Positions 44,501 to 56,485 are shown, counted from the stretch's first letter. The stretch is DNA of 64,000 bases from Odocoileus virginianus (GCF_023699985.2 NC_069679.1:81767150-81831149), one strand, 5' to 3'. The notes: generated by a model not told the origin, from the sequence alone. Program-made: numbers and translations.

Positions 44501-45544
44501 CTTATGTTTTCACGGTTACAATGTAAGTTCAGTAATTGCACATTAAATAGGCACAGTACACAATTTTTGATGCACAATGTTTTGCTATCATTCAGTTATA
44601 ATAAGTCAAATCTCTTTGCTTTATGTTTTGAACCATAAGTGTATAAATGCCAACTTCTGATTATCAATTTGCAAGACTAATTTTACCTTGTCTTTTCAAA
44701 GCTTTGTTTCTTTGTTGCTTCATTTTTGCTTAGGATTTAAGTTCTATTTTCACAAAATTGGGAGCAATGCAGTGTGTGTATTTCCCACTGGATTTGTTAC
44801 CTGAAGATACCCTAGACTTAACATCCTGTCCACTTGCCTGTGCAGGCAGGTAAGAAAGTGCAAATTTTCCAGATTTTATTGAAACCCTTTGTGGCACAAT
44901 TTTGCTTTGTTCTTAAGGGCCCACGATTTGGGTCTTTACTTTAGAGCTGTCCTCTATGAATTCCTTATTGTTATTCCTGGTCATTGATACAATGTAAAAG
45001 GGTACCTTCTACCTTCCTTTCAGTTTTTCATGATTTTGATAGCTTTACTAGGAAGATTATTTATGGTTCTTATTAGTCATACTGCCTGAAAACAAGGACT
45101 AGGTAACAGAGTAAGTCTACTCTTGCGAGTAATATAAGATTATAATTTATTTATTCTTGACATTTTTTCCCAAGTAAATTAATAAAAGGTTCTTATCAGG
45201 TACATGTTCTCTCAAATGTGAATTTAAAAGGACAGCCTAATGGAAAGGCTTATATAACTTAACTTTACCTGTGTTAAGTCCTGACAATTCTTAATGGGTC
45301 TAACTGTAACGAAATTGTAAAAAATTAAGGACTCTCAGATTCTGAATGTGCTATGGTGTTACCTATATGGATCCTGAGGATAACCATAATAATGAGGTTT
45401 TCTAAGATTGTACATCTAGCTAAGGACAGTGAAAAGACTCTAATTAAGGACTTTTGACTTCCACTCATCAGTATTTTCACTAACACTTGCTTAAATGTTA
45501 TTTGCTAGTTAGATTGTTATGTTATATTATGTTAATTATGTTAT
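44501..45544. other. No recognised feature
   Basis: AT-rich, apparently unique sequence; no gene or repeat recognised. Confidence 0.5.
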
Positions 45545-45700
45545 ATTCATAGCATAAGCACTCTACTATGCACTTTGCAAATATCTTATTTAATCTTGAA
45601 AACAAAACAGTAACTTTGAAACAGAACCTAGATCATTCTTACTTTGTGGGAAGGAAACTGAGTATTGTAGAAGTTAATATTTGTCTTTACTAAATTCATA
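45545..45700 (-). repeat. Possible MIR SINE
   Basis: 'gcactctactatgcactttg', 'atcttatttaatcttgaaaa' and 'gtgggaaggaaactgag' follow antisense MIR order. Confidence 0.5.
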
Positions 45701-46611
45701 TCATGAGACAGTAACATGAATAGCATCATTATCCATTGTGAGGTTCTCCAAAAGCACTGTGTGTGTGTGTGAATGGCTATATTTACAGTCTGTCCTATTA
45801 CATGCCCAAAGGCTCTTAAGAACCACATAATTAAAAAGTCAGTTTGTGGTGATGAGGTTTAGGCTTACAGAAGAGCCTTAAAGAAGTCTGAGCTTATTCT
45901 AATTAAGTGAACTACCAGGGTGCTAAATGAAATTCTGTGCTTGGCAAACTTGCTTTCCTTTTGCATGGAGTTATTTTGTGGATGAAATACTCTGAGGATG
46001 AATGTTAAAAGCCTTTGTGACACCTAGACCCTCTCCAGAATTATTTTCTGAAAACACTCAGCAGTTTGGCAGCTGCTTTGCAACCTGGGAGTGCATTTTA
46101 ATTGGCATCACATAACTTTATGACTGAGGGATTTATTTCTCTCTCCACAAATTTCCTCCGTCCTTTTAGACTATTAGTTTAAATGTTTGAGTTAATATCA
46201 CAGGCATTTCCCACTATAAACTCTTCGAGGCCATGGTGAAATTATATGTCTAGTTTCCCTGCAGAATTCATAAAAAAAGAGTGAAAATCAGAGTCTGCCA
46301 AAAAATGTTTTGCTAAGTTTTATATGTTATTTTCCCTTTTCTCTTTTCGTTTTGATCTCTGTCTAGTATTATTTGCCCAATACAATACTCAGTAAAGTTA
46401 AGTGATTCTTTTGATAACCAGTCTTGTCAATGTTAACATATCAGCAAAATTTTCATAGAAGTAGCATCTTTTAAAGTTCACTGGATTTGTCTCAGTAGCA
46501 CAGACAATCTGATGGTTTCCAATTCTAAGAAGTTTTACTTATTTCCTAGAAAGAGTAGATCACATCATCAGTGACATACCTGCATCCTTTTATCTGAATT
46601 ATTTAAATTAA
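45701..46611. other. No recognised feature
   Basis: AT-rich, apparently unique sequence with a short (TG)n at 45759-45770. Confidence 0.5.
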
Positions 46612-46850
46612 TTCATTTATTTTAATTGGAGGCTAATTACTTTACAATACTGTAGTGGGTTTTCCATGCATGAATCAGCCATGGCTGGACACGTGTCCCC
46701 CATCCTGAACCACCCTCCCCATCTCATCCCTCAGGGTTGTCCCAGTGCACTGGCTTTGAGTGCCTTGCTTCGTGCATCCAACTTGGACTGGCAATCTATT
46801 TCGCATATGGTAATTTACATGTTTCAATGCTATTCTCTCAAACCTGTATT
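46612..46850 (-). mobile_element. L1 3' UTR end, antisense
   Basis: 'ttggaggctaattactttac', 'catgaatcagccatggctgg' and 'ggttgtcccagtgcactggc' match the same L1 3' UTR seen at 16.9 and 24.3 kb, more diverged here. Confidence 0.82.
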
Positions 46851-46924
46851 CTTTTTAAAAGGCTAAGTGTCTCTTCCACTGCTCCATAGATTTATCTTTA
46901 ATAAAGTACAAATGTGAAGTCGAC

Positions 46925-47110
46925 ATGTAGTGACTATGAACCTGGGCTTTGATGTCAAATGCATCTGAACTTGGATTTCAATTCTACCTTTTTGGTTTTA
47001 TGTCTTTAGACAAATTACTTGTTCTCTTTTAGGTTTAGTTCCTTCATCAGCAAGAGGAGGATAAGAATATTAACAGTGAATGAGGAGATATAAATAAAAA
47101 GCTTGGAGAG
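46925..47110 (+). repeat. MIR SINE
   Basis: 'gtagtgactatgaacctggg', 'acaaattacttgttctcttt', 'ttccttcatcagcaagagga' and 'gcttggagagtgc' follow MIR order in plus orientation. Confidence 0.7.
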
Positions 47111-47117
47111 TGCTTTC

Positions 47118-47350
47118 TTGCATGCTTGCCTCCTCAGTCACTTCAGACGTGTCTGATTCTGCGACACTATAGACTGTAGCCCGCCAGGCTCCTCTGTCCT
47201 GGGATTCTCCAGGCAAGAATACTGGAGTGGGTTGCTATGGCCTCCTCCAAGTGATTTTCTCAACTAGAGGGTTGAACCCATGTCTGTTATGTCTCCTGCC
47301 TTGGCAGGCGGTTTTGTTGTTGTTGTTACCACTGACACCACCCGGAAAGC
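47118..47350 (-). mobile_element. Bov-tA SINE
   Basis: Reverse copy with a (gtt)n expansion of about five units in the head at 47314-47327. Confidence 0.88.
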
Positions 47351-47366
47351 TTGCTATACACCTATT

Positions 47367-49219
47367 ATGCAGTAAATTCAGTCAGTTCAGTTCAGTTCAG
47401 TTCAGTTCTGTCACTCAGGCATGTCCGATTCTTTGTGAAACCATCAATCACAGCATGCCAGGCCTCCCTGTCCATCACAAACTCCCAGAGTTTACTCGAA
47501 CTCATGCCCATTGAGTCAGTGATGCCATCCAGCCATCTCATCCTCTGTCGTCCCCTACTTCTCCTGCCCACAATCCCTCCCAGCATCAGGGTCTTTTCCA
47601 ATGAGTCAAATCTTCGCATGAAATGGCCAGAATATTGGAGTTTCAGCTTTAGCATCAGTCTCTCCAATGAACACCCAGGACTGATCTCCTTTAGGATGAA
47701 CTGGTTGGATCTCCTTGCAGTCCAAGGGACTCTCAAGAGTCCTCTCCAACACCACACTTCAAAAGCATCAATTTTTCGGTGCTCAGCTTTCTTCACAGTC
47801 CAATTCTAACATCCATACATGACCACTGGAAAAACTGTAGCCTTGACTAGATGGAACTTTGTTGGCAATGTAATGTCCCTGCTTTTTAATATGCTATCTA
47901 AGTTGGTCATAGCTTTCCTTCCAAGGAGCAAGTGTTTTTTAATTTCATGGCTGCAGTAACCATCTGCAGTGATTTTGGAGCCCCCAAAAATAAAGTCTGA
48001 CATTGTTTCCACTGTTTTCCCATCTATTTCCCAAGAAGTGATGGGACCAGATGCCATGATCTTAGTTTTATGAATGTTGAGCTTTAAGCCAACTTTTTCA
48101 CCCTCCTCTTTCATTTTCATCAAGAGGCTCTTTAGTTCCTCTTCACTTTCTGCCATAAGGGTGGTGTCATCTGCATATCTGAGGTTACTGATATTTCTCC
48201 CAGCAATCTTGATTCCAGCTTGTGCTTCTTCCAGCCCAGCGTTTCTCATGATATACTCTTAATATAAGTTAAATAAACAGGGTGACAATATATAGCCTTG
48301 ATATACTCCTTTTCCTATTTGGAACCAGTCTGTTGTTCCATGTCCAGTTCTAACTGTTGCTTCCTGACCTGCATATAGGTTTCTCAAGAGGCAGGTCATG
48401 TGGTCTGGTATTCCCATCTCTTTCAGAATTATCCAAAGTTCATTGTGATCCACACAGCCAAAGACTTTGGCATAGTCAATAAAGCAGAAATAGATGTTTT
48501 TCTGGGACTCTCTTGCTTTTTCGATGATCTAGAGGATGTTGGCAGTTTGATCTCTGGTTCCTCTGCCTTTTCTAAAACCAGCTTGAACATCTGGAAGTTC
48601 ACGGTTCATGTATTGCTGAAGCCTGGCTTGGAGAATTTTGAGCATTACTTTACTAGCGTGTGAGATGAGTGCAATTGTGTGGTAGTTTGAGCATTCTTTG
48701 GGATTGCCTTTCTTTTGGATTGGAATGAAAACTGATCTTTTCCAGTCCTGTGGCCACTGTTGTTTTTCAAATTTGCTTATATATTGAGTGCAACACCTTC
48801 ACCGCATCGTCTTTCAGGATTTGAAATAGCTCAACTGGAATTCCATCACCTCCACTAGCTTTGTTCATAGTGATGCTTTCTAAGGCCCACTTGACTTCAT
48901 ATTCCAGGTTCTCTGGCTCTAGGTGAGTGATCACACCATCGTGATTATCTGGGTCATGAAGATCTTTTTTGTACAGTTCTTCTGTGTGTTCTTGCCACCT
49001 CTTCTTAATATCTTCTGTTTCTTTAGGTCCATACCATTCCTGTCCTTTATCGAACCCATCTTTGCATGGAATGTTCCCTTGGTATCTCTAATTTTCTTAA
49101 GAGATCTCTAGTCTTTCCCATTCTGTTGTTTTCCTCTACTTCTTTGCATTGATCGCTGAGAAGTCTTTCTTATCTCTCCTTGCTATTCTTTGGAATTCTG
49201 CATTCAAATGCAGTAAATT
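47367..49219 (-). mobile_element. BovB LINE, 1.8 kb, with perfect target duplication
   Basis: Antisense BovB from its 3' end (repeated 'gttca' at 47380-47407) to a 5' truncation near 49207. Perfect 12-bp target duplication atgcagtaaatt at 47367-47378 and 49208-49219. It contains most of the reverse-transcriptase region and the 3' end but no endonuclease part. Readable frames remain, so this is among the better-preserved BovB copies here. Confidence 0.95.
47806..48249 (-). pseudogene. BovB reverse transcriptase fragment with YADD box
   Basis: A 147-codon open frame contains the catalytic box in 'LRYADDTTLMAESEEELKSL' (YADD at 48177-48166) and the following thumb-like region through 'GSKITADGYCSHEIKKHLLL'. 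A second frame upstream (48453-48259, 64 codons, with 'MGIPDHMTCLLRNLYAGQEA') holds the part before it. The RT is separated into frames and lacks the N-terminal endonuclease, so no activity is expected. Confidence 0.9.
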
Positions 49220-50177
49220 AACAGTAGTTAATTATTGCAACTGATAATGGATTAAAACAGTGAATATTTTGGAAGCCATGAGCAGACGACAATTGAGCTT
49301 TAGGAAAACTGTCCCATTTTGGAAGATGTAAGAAAAGAAATATAAATTTTGGATTTCTTGAATCTGACCTTGAGTAATGAAGAAATATTTTAAGAACAAC
49401 TTTAGTTAATTAGTAGTTTCAGATAGATGACAATATTATTTCAGATCTTTAAAGTGCATGTGTTATTTGTGAATGCAAAATTTAAAACACATTGTATTTA
49501 TCTTGTATTTTTGAACAGTTTTAATGCATTTTTTGTATTATTAGATACCCACATAAATTTGATGACCAAAAAAAAAAGAAAAAAAAAAAAGGAAAGATTC
49601 TTCTTTTTGTAAACTGGTATATTAGTTAGTTCAGAAGCAAAATAAAATAAACCCACAGGTATTAGAAATGTGCTAAGTCTTCAGAATTTAGTTTAATTAT
49701 AGAACACCATGTTTCTTATAGTTAGCAATAAAACTTTTTTTCCCTCATATTATATTATGTCTAATCCACCTACCTGTTGTATTAATTGGTTAGAATATGG
49801 CCATTTCATATGGTAGTTCTAAATATTATACAAGATTTTAGAGAGCCACAGAGGCTGAATTAAAGGTAAATTCAACTTAGTAAATACCTTGGGTGTTATA
49901 TTTGTTCTCTAACAAATCGCTAACAAATGAAAGACAAACTGTTATTAAAGAGAAAATATATTAAATGAAACACACCCTGGTAATAAAAGTCTCCATATCA
50001 TTGGTTTTGATAGGCTAATATAGTTACTTTAAAATTATATCTGTGTAATTTATTTATGCATAGGTGTATGTTTGTATTTGCATGCATGTGTATGTATATG
50101 TATATATGTATAAATGTGTATATATACTCACACATCAAAATACATATCTATGTAATACATATAGATTGATCTCAACT
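49220..50177. other. No recognised gene; AT-rich simple tracts
   Basis: A-rich tract at 49569-49592 and a TATG/TATA-like patch at about 50065-50130. Otherwise nothing recognised. Confidence 0.5.
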
Positions 50178-50400
50178 CTACCTGATGCAAAGAGCCAACT
50201 CATTGGAAAAGATCCTGATGCTGGGCAAGACTGAAGGCAAAAGAAGTAGAGGGTAGTACAGGATGAGATGGCCAGAAGCATCACCGACTAAATGGTATGA
50301 ATTTGAGTAAACTCTGGGAAAGAGTGTAGGACAGAGGAGCCTGGCACGCCGCAGTCTATAGGGTTGCAGAGAGTTGGACACAACTTAGGAAATGAGCAAA
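50178..50400 (+). mobile_element. BovB LINE 3' end fragment, diverged
   Basis: 'cctgatgcaaagagccaact' to 'cagagagttggacacaactt' in plus orientation with many substitutions. Confidence 0.85.
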
Positions 50401-50659
50401 AGCACATTTTAGGTAAACTAACTGAAAAAGACGTTAGCAATTTTATTCTGTAGAGTTCTTTTCTATTTTCTAACAAAACGCTGAATTAAAAAATTAATTA
50501 GCAAAAAAAAATTAATTAGCATCTTTAGTCTACATTATAATATTATGGCAAAAAACAGTATGCAAGCTTTTCCAGTTTTGGTAGATTGTTTACCAGTTCT
50601 TATCATCAAAATGAACATCAGAATGTGTTGGTTACCTTTTATTTAAGGTAAAATATAAA

Positions 50660-52527
50660 GAAATGGAGTAGCCATCATGGTCAACAAAACAGTCCAAAAT
50701 GCAGTACTTGGGTGCAATCTCAAAAATGACAAAATGATCTCTGTTCATTTCCAAGGCAAACTGTTTAATACACTGTAATCCAAGTCTATGCCCCAATCAC
50801 TAATGCCAAAGAAGCTGAAGTTGAATGGTTCTATGAAGACCTGCAAGATCTTCTAAAACTAATATCCCAAAAAAGATATCTTTTTCATTATAGGGGACTG
50901 GGATGCAAAAGCAGGAAGCCAAGAGATACCTGGAGTACCAGGTAAATTTGGCCTTGGAGTACAAACGAAGCAGGGCAAAGGCTACCAGAGTTTTTCAAAG
51001 AGAACACACTGGCCATAGCAAACGCTCTTTTCCAACAACCCAGGGGAAGACTGCACGTGGACATCAGATGGTCAGTACCTAAATCAGACTGATTATATTT
51101 GCAGTCAAAGATGGAGAAGCTCTATACAGTCAGCACAAACAAGACTGGGAGTTGACTGTGGCTCCCAGCAATCTTGATTCCAGTTTGTGCATCATCCAGC
51201 CCAGTTTTTCCCATGATATAATCTGCATATAAGTTAAATAAGCAGGGTCTATTAGCTTGAAGAGTTATTATTTGGAACGAGTCTGTTTTTCCATGTCAAG
51301 CGCTAGCTGTTGCTTCTTGACTTGCATACAGATTTTTAAGGAGGCAGATAAGGTGGTCTGGTATTCCCATCTCCTGAAGAATTTTCCACAGTTTTTTTGT
51401 GATCTATGCAGTCAAAGGCTTTGGTGTAGTCAATAAAGCAGAAGTAGATGTTTTTCAGGAACTCTCTTGCTTTTTCGATGATCCAACAGATGTTGTCATT
51501 TGATCTCTGGTTTCTCTACTAACGCATATATATGGAATCTCTGACTTTTCTAATCCCAGCTTGAACATCTGGAAGTTCATGGATGACATACAATCAAGAC
51601 TGACTTAGAGAATTTTGAGCATTACTTTACTAGCATGTGAGATGAGTGCAATTGTGTGATAGTTTGAACATTGTTTGGCATCATATATCTTTGGGATTGG
51701 AATGAAAACTGACCTTTTCCAGTCCTATGGCCACTGCAGAATTTTCCAAATTTGCTGGCATATTAAGTGCAGCACTTTCACAGCATCATCTTTAGAATTT
51801 GAAATAACTCAACTGGAATTCCATCACCTCCACTAGCTTAGTCTGTAGTGATGCATCCAAAGCCCACTTGGCTTCACATTCCAGGATGTCTGGCTCTAGG
51901 TGAGTGATCACACCATTGTGATTATCTGGGTTGTGAAGATCTTTTTTTTTTTTTTTGGTACAATTTTTCTGTGTATTTTTGTCACTTCTTCTTAGTCTCT
52001 TCTACTTCTGTTAGGTCCATACCATGTCTGTCCTTTATTGAGCCCATCTTTGCATTAAATGTTCCCTTGGTATCTCTAATTTTTTTGAAGAGATCTCTAG
52101 TCTTTCCCATTCTATTATTTCCCTATATTTCTTTGCATTGATCACAGAGGAATGTTTCTTATCTCTCCTTGCTGTTCTTTGGAACTCTGCATTCAGATGG
52201 GTATATCTCTCCTTTTCTCCTTTGCCTTTGGCTTCTCTCCTTTTCTCAGCCCTTCTCAGACAACCATTTTGCTTTTTTGATTTTTTTTTTTCCCTTGGGG
52301 ATGATTTTGATCCCTGCCTCCTGTACAATGTCACAAACCTCCACCCATAGTTCCTTAGGCACTCTGTCTATCAAATCTAATCCCTTGGATCTGCTTCTCA
52401 CTTCAACTGTATAATCATAAGGGATTTGATTTAGGTCATACCTGGATGTTCTAATGGTTTTCCCTACTTTCTTCAATTTAAGTCTGAATTTGGCAATAAG
52501 GAGTTCATAATCTGAACTGAACTGATG
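50660..52527 (+). mobile_element. Rearranged BovB: endonuclease part direct, RT part inverted
   Basis: 50665-51164 is plus-strand BovB endonuclease sequence ending 'gttgactgtggctc'. 51165-52515 is antisense BovB, from just before the YADD region back to 'tcagattatgaactc', which is exactly where the plus piece stopped. After it come 'ctgaactgaactga' (52513-52526), the plus-strand BovB terminus. The matching breakpoints argue for one original element with an internal inversion plus loss of the region from before YADD to near the 3' end. All frames are broken. Confidence 0.8.
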
Positions 52528-52626
52528 GCTCTTAAAAATAAGATGATTATTTTTAAGTAAGACCTATTATGTCAATAAATAAATTTTGTGGGAATCAAGC
52601 TTATAATATAAGAATCCAATCATGAA

Positions 52627-53792
52627 TTCAAACTCATGTCCATTGAGTCAGTGATGCTATCCAACCATTTCATCCTCTTTCGTCCAATTCTCCCGCCTTC
52701 AATCTTTCCCAAATGAGTCAGTTCTTCGAATCAGGTGCCAAAGTACTGGAGTTTCAGCTTCAGCATAAGTCCTTCCAATGAATATTCAGAACTGATTTCC
52801 TTTAGCATGGACTGATTGAATCTCCTTGCAGTCCAAGGTACTCTCAAGAGTCTTCTCCAACACCACAGTTCAAAAGCATCAATTCTCTGGTGCTCAGCTT
52901 TCTTTATAGTCCAGCTCTCACATCCATACATGACTACTGGAAAAATCATAACCTTAACTAGATGGACCTTTGTTGGCGAAGGAATGTTCTCTGCTTTTTA
53001 ATATGCTGTCTAGGTTGGTCATAACTTTCCTTCTGAGGAGTAAGTATCTTTTAATTTCATGGCTGTAGTCACCATCTGCAGTGATTTTGGACCCCCCAAA
53101 ATAAAGTCTGTCACTGTTTCCAGTGTTTCCCCATCTATTTGCCATGAAGTGGTGGGAATGGATGCCATGATCTTAGTTTTCTGAATGATGAGCTTTTAGC
53201 CAACTTTTTCACTCTCCTCTTTCACTTTCATCAAGAGTCTCTTTAGTTCTTCTTCACTTTCTGCCATAAGGGTGGTGTCGTCTGCATATCTGAGGTTATT
53301 GATATTTCTCTCGGCAATCTTGATTCCAGCTTGGGCTTCATCCACCCCAGCTTTTCACATGATGTATTCTGTATATAAGTTAAATAAGCGGGGTATGTTA
53401 CCTGAAGTACTGCTTTTCCTATTTGGAAACAGTCTGTTGTTCTATCTCCAGTTCTAACTGTTGCTTCATGACCTGCATACAGATTTCTCAAGAGGCAGGT
53501 CAGGTGATCTGGTATCCCTGTCTCATTCAGAATTTTCCACAGTTTATTGTGATCCACACAGTCGAAGGCTTTGGCATAAGTAGAAGTATATATTTTTTTG
53601 GAACTCTCTTGCTTTTTCAATGATCCAGCAGATGTTGGCAGTTTGATCTCTGATTCCTCTGCCTTTTCTAAAACCAGCTTGAACATCTGGAAGTTCACAG
53701 TTCATGTGTTGTTGAAGCCTGGCTTGGGGAATTTCGAGCATCACTTTACTAACCTGTGAGATGAGCGTTAATTGTGCGGTAGTTTGAGCATT
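52627..53792 (-). mobile_element. BovB LINE, 3' end lost
   Basis: Antisense BovB from 'aaactcatgtccattgagtc' to the region upstream of the RT palm ('gttgttgaagcctggcttgg'). The final 100 bp or so at the 3' end is absent, so it was altered after insertion. A 151-codon minus frame (53698-53243) holds RT sequence including 'TYAKAFDCVDHNKLWKILNE'. The bases expected to encode YADD (53289-53278) lie at its end, in a shifted frame. Confidence 0.9.
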
Positions 53793-53957
53793 TGTTGTTG
53801 TTCAGTCACTAATCTGTGTCCAACTCTTTGTGATTCAAGCATTGCAACACATCTAGCTTTCTTGTCCTTCACTTTCTCTCGGAGGTTTCTCAAACTCACA
53901 CCAGTGAGTAGGTGATGCCATCCAACCATCTCATCCTCTGCTGCTCACTTTTCCTGT
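53793..53957 (-). mobile_element. BovB LINE 3' end fragment
   Basis: 'ttgttgttgttcagtcacta' through 'gatgccatccaaccatctca' in reverse, adjoining the longer copy. Confidence 0.75.
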
Positions 53958-53959
53958 GC

Positions 53960-54167
53960 TGTTCTTAGTTGCTCAATTTTGTCCGACTATTTGTGACCCC
54001 ATGGACTGAAATCCACAGGGCTTCTCGGTCCATGGGATACTCCAGGCAAGAATACTGGAGTGGGTTGCGATGCCCACCTCCAAGGGATCTTCCCAACCCC
54101 GGGATAGAACCCAGGTCTCCCACATTGCAGGTGGATTCTTTACCATCTGAACCACCAGGGAAGCCCA
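53960..54167 (-). mobile_element. Bov-tA SINE
   Basis: Reverse copy, 'tcttagttgctcaattttgt' to 'aaccaccagggaagccc', well preserved. Confidence 0.92.
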
Positions 54168-54287
54168 AGAATGCTGGATTGGGTAGCCTATCTCTTCTCC
54201 AGTGGATCTTCCCAACTCAAGATTCAAACCAGTGTCTCCTGCATTGCAGGTGGATTCCTTATCAGCTGAGCTACCAGGGAAGCCCTG
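54168..54287 (-). mobile_element. Bov-tA SINE head, tandem with previous
   Basis: 'aagaatgctggattgggtag' to 'agctaccagggaagccctg' follows the previous SINE head-to-body without spacer, so the two form a tandem unit. Confidence 0.85.
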
Positions 54288-54411
54288 ATTTGTTTCTAGG
54301 GAAACCAAGGTGAAAGGATTACTATAAATTCTACTTTATCTACATGGAAACTGAAGCTTGGGAAGTTTAAATAACTTACTTATAAGTGCATAACCAGCAA
54401 GTGGGGATGTC

Positions 54412-54867
54412 AAAATTTAACCATGACATTAAAAGTCACTTGCTCCTTGGAAGAAAAGCTATGACAAAACTAGATGGTGTATTAAAAGGCAGAGACATCA
54501 CCTTGCTAACAAAGGTCTGTAGAGTCAAAGCTATGATTTTTCTAGTAACCATGTATGGATGTGATAGCTGGACTATAAAGAAGGCCAAGGGCCAAAAAAT
54601 TGATTTTTTTGAATGTTGGTTCTGGAGAAGGCTCTTGGGATTCCCTTGGATGGAAATCAGCCCTGAATATTCATTAGAAGGACTGATGCTGAAGCTCTAA
54701 TAATTCAGTCACCTGATATGAAGAGCCAACTCATTGGAAAAGACCCTGATACTGGGAAAGATTAATGGCAGAAGGAGAAGGGGGCAGCAGAGAATGAGAT
54801 AGATAGCATTACTGACCCAATGGACATGAATTTGAGCAAACTCTAGAGCATAGTGGTTAGCAGCAAT
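54412..54867 (+). mobile_element. BovB LINE 3' end, diverged
   Basis: 'acattaaaagtcacttgctc', 'accatgtatggatgtgatag' and 'caactcattggaaaagaccc' follow BovB order in plus orientation. The very 3' terminus is missing. A 104-codon frame at 54386-54700 is part of the RT C-terminal region. Confidence 0.88.
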
Positions 54868-55172
54868 ATCTCTTGAATAAACTAATTTAAAATTTAATTT
54901 CATGCTTTTATTCTTCCCATATAGAAAGATTTCCTAAACTCTGCCGTTACAGAGCTGAAAGATTACTACATAAAGTAAGTTATATCTAGGATTTTGCCAA
55001 TCTTTGGCATTTATTATAAATGTGAGTCAAAATTATGTGGTCTTTTTGTTTGGTTGTTTCTGTTGCTATGGTAAGAATTCAGGAATTCTCACTAACCCAT
55101 AAGAACAATCTCCAATTTTGGTTTGAAACATCTACAGCATTTGTTTCCTTATCATTTTGTACATTGTATTAA
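54868..55172. other. No recognised feature
   Basis: Apparently unique sequence. Confidence 0.45.
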
Positions 55173-55332
55173 AATTGAACTAGGCTGTCCCTGCTGCTGC
55201 TGCTAAGTCGCTTCAGTCGTGTCCGACTCTTTGCAACCCCATGGATTGCAGCCTACCAGGTTCCTCCATCCATGGGATTTTCCAGGCAAGAGTACTGGAG
55301 TGGGTTGCCATTGCCTTCTCCGAATTGGACTA
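55173..55332 (-). mobile_element. Bov-A monomer with target duplication
   Basis: 'tgctgctgctgctaagtcgc' to 'gccattgccttctcc' in reverse, including the (ctg)n end. Flanked by aattgaacta (55173-55182) and aattggacta (55323-55332). Confidence 0.9.
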
Positions 55333-55457
55333 TAACCCCTGCCAAATCTCACTTAATTAGAAATCTCTGCTAGTTAGTTTCTGATTTTAAAGAATTGCTA
55401 TGATTATCTGTTTCTCATTTTCAAAAGACTTTGTCTTTGCACAGAGTAAGACAAGAA

Positions 55458-55772
55458 GGGCTTCCCTGGTGCCTCAGGCAATGAAGAATCTGCCTGCAAC
55501 ACAGGAGACCTGGGTTCCATCCCTGGATCGGGAAGATCCCCTGGAGAAGTGAAGTAAAGTGAAAGTTGCTCAGTCATGTCTGACTCTTTGCAACCCCAAG
55601 GACTATGTAGTCCATGGAATTCTCCAGGCCAGAATATTAGGCTGGGAGAAGGGAATGGCTACCCATTCCAGTATTTTGGCCTGGAGAATTCCATTGTCAG
55701 CGGAGCCTGGAGGGCTCAATCCATGGGGTCACAAAGAATGGGACACGAATGAGCTACTAACACTCTCACTTT
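55458..55772 (+). mobile_element. Bov-tA SINE with an inverted half SINE inserted
   Basis: The plus head (55458-55548) and plus tail (55643-55772) of one Bov-tA are separated by a minus-strand half SINE ('agtgaaagttgctcagtcat' to 'ccaggccagaatatt'). The word ggagaag stands at both joints (55541-55547 and 55644-55650), fitting a target duplication of the inserted half. Confidence 0.88.
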
Positions 55773-55945
55773 TACTTTCAAGATAATAAGGCTTAGGGCA
55801 GTATTCTGTTTCTTAGACTGCTTATGTGTCTAATAATTCATAATTTCTATTATTATTGTAATTTAACATTTCCTGAGAATTTATGGGTTATATTTAACTA
55901 CACTAAATATTGCCTTGACTTGGTTATGTATCGTTTGCGTTTAAC

Positions 55946-56065
55946 ACTGGATAAATGGCAACCCAGTCCAGTATTCTTGCCTGGGAAATCTCATGGACAG
56001 AGGAGCTTGGTCTGCTACAGTCCATGGGGTCACAAAGAGTTGGAGATGACTGAGTAACACATGTA
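55946..56065 (+). mobile_element. Bov-A/Bov-tA half SINE
   Basis: 'aatggcaacccagtccagta' to 'gttggagatgactgagtaac' in plus orientation; no tRNA-like head. Confidence 0.88.
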
Positions 56066-56166
56066 CTCAACACAAAGGAAAATAATGCATGTAAAATACA
56101 GTGGATATTGAGTATGAAAATACTTTTATTTATCACACTAGCACTCATACAAACACTTTTAAAAAG

Positions 56167-56262
56167 TGAACTTTCCTGGTGATCTAATGGTTAAGACTCT
56201 GAGTTTTAACTCCAGGAAATAAAGATCCCACTTGCTTTGTGGTTCAATCATACAAAAAAAAA
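56167..56262 (+). mobile_element. CHR-type SINE, deleted
   Basis: 'ctttcctggtgatctaatgg' and 'ataaagatcccacttgcttt', then an A-run at 56253-56261, fit a CHR-type SINE with an internal deletion. Confidence 0.65.
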
Positions 56263-56274
56263 ATTTTTGCTTTA

Positions 56275-56485
56275 CCATATCCCTAATAGCTCAGACAGTA
56301 AAGAATCTACCTGTAATGCAGGGGACCCAAGTTCAATCCCTGGTTCAGGAAGATCCGCTGGAGAAGGGAATGGCAACCCACTCCAGTATTCTTGCCTAGA
56401 GAATCCCATGGACAGAAGAGGCTGGCGGGCTACAGTCCATGGGGTCACAGGGAATCAGGCACCACTGAGCAACTTACACTTTCAG
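56275..56485 (+). mobile_element. Bov-tA SINE
   Basis: Complete plus copy, 'tccctaatagctcagacagt' to 'gagcaacttacactttcag'. Confidence 0.92.

Noticed and set aside
47351..47809. Plus-strand frame of 152 codons
   Set aside because: Antisense of the BovB 3' region; the sense strand is minus.
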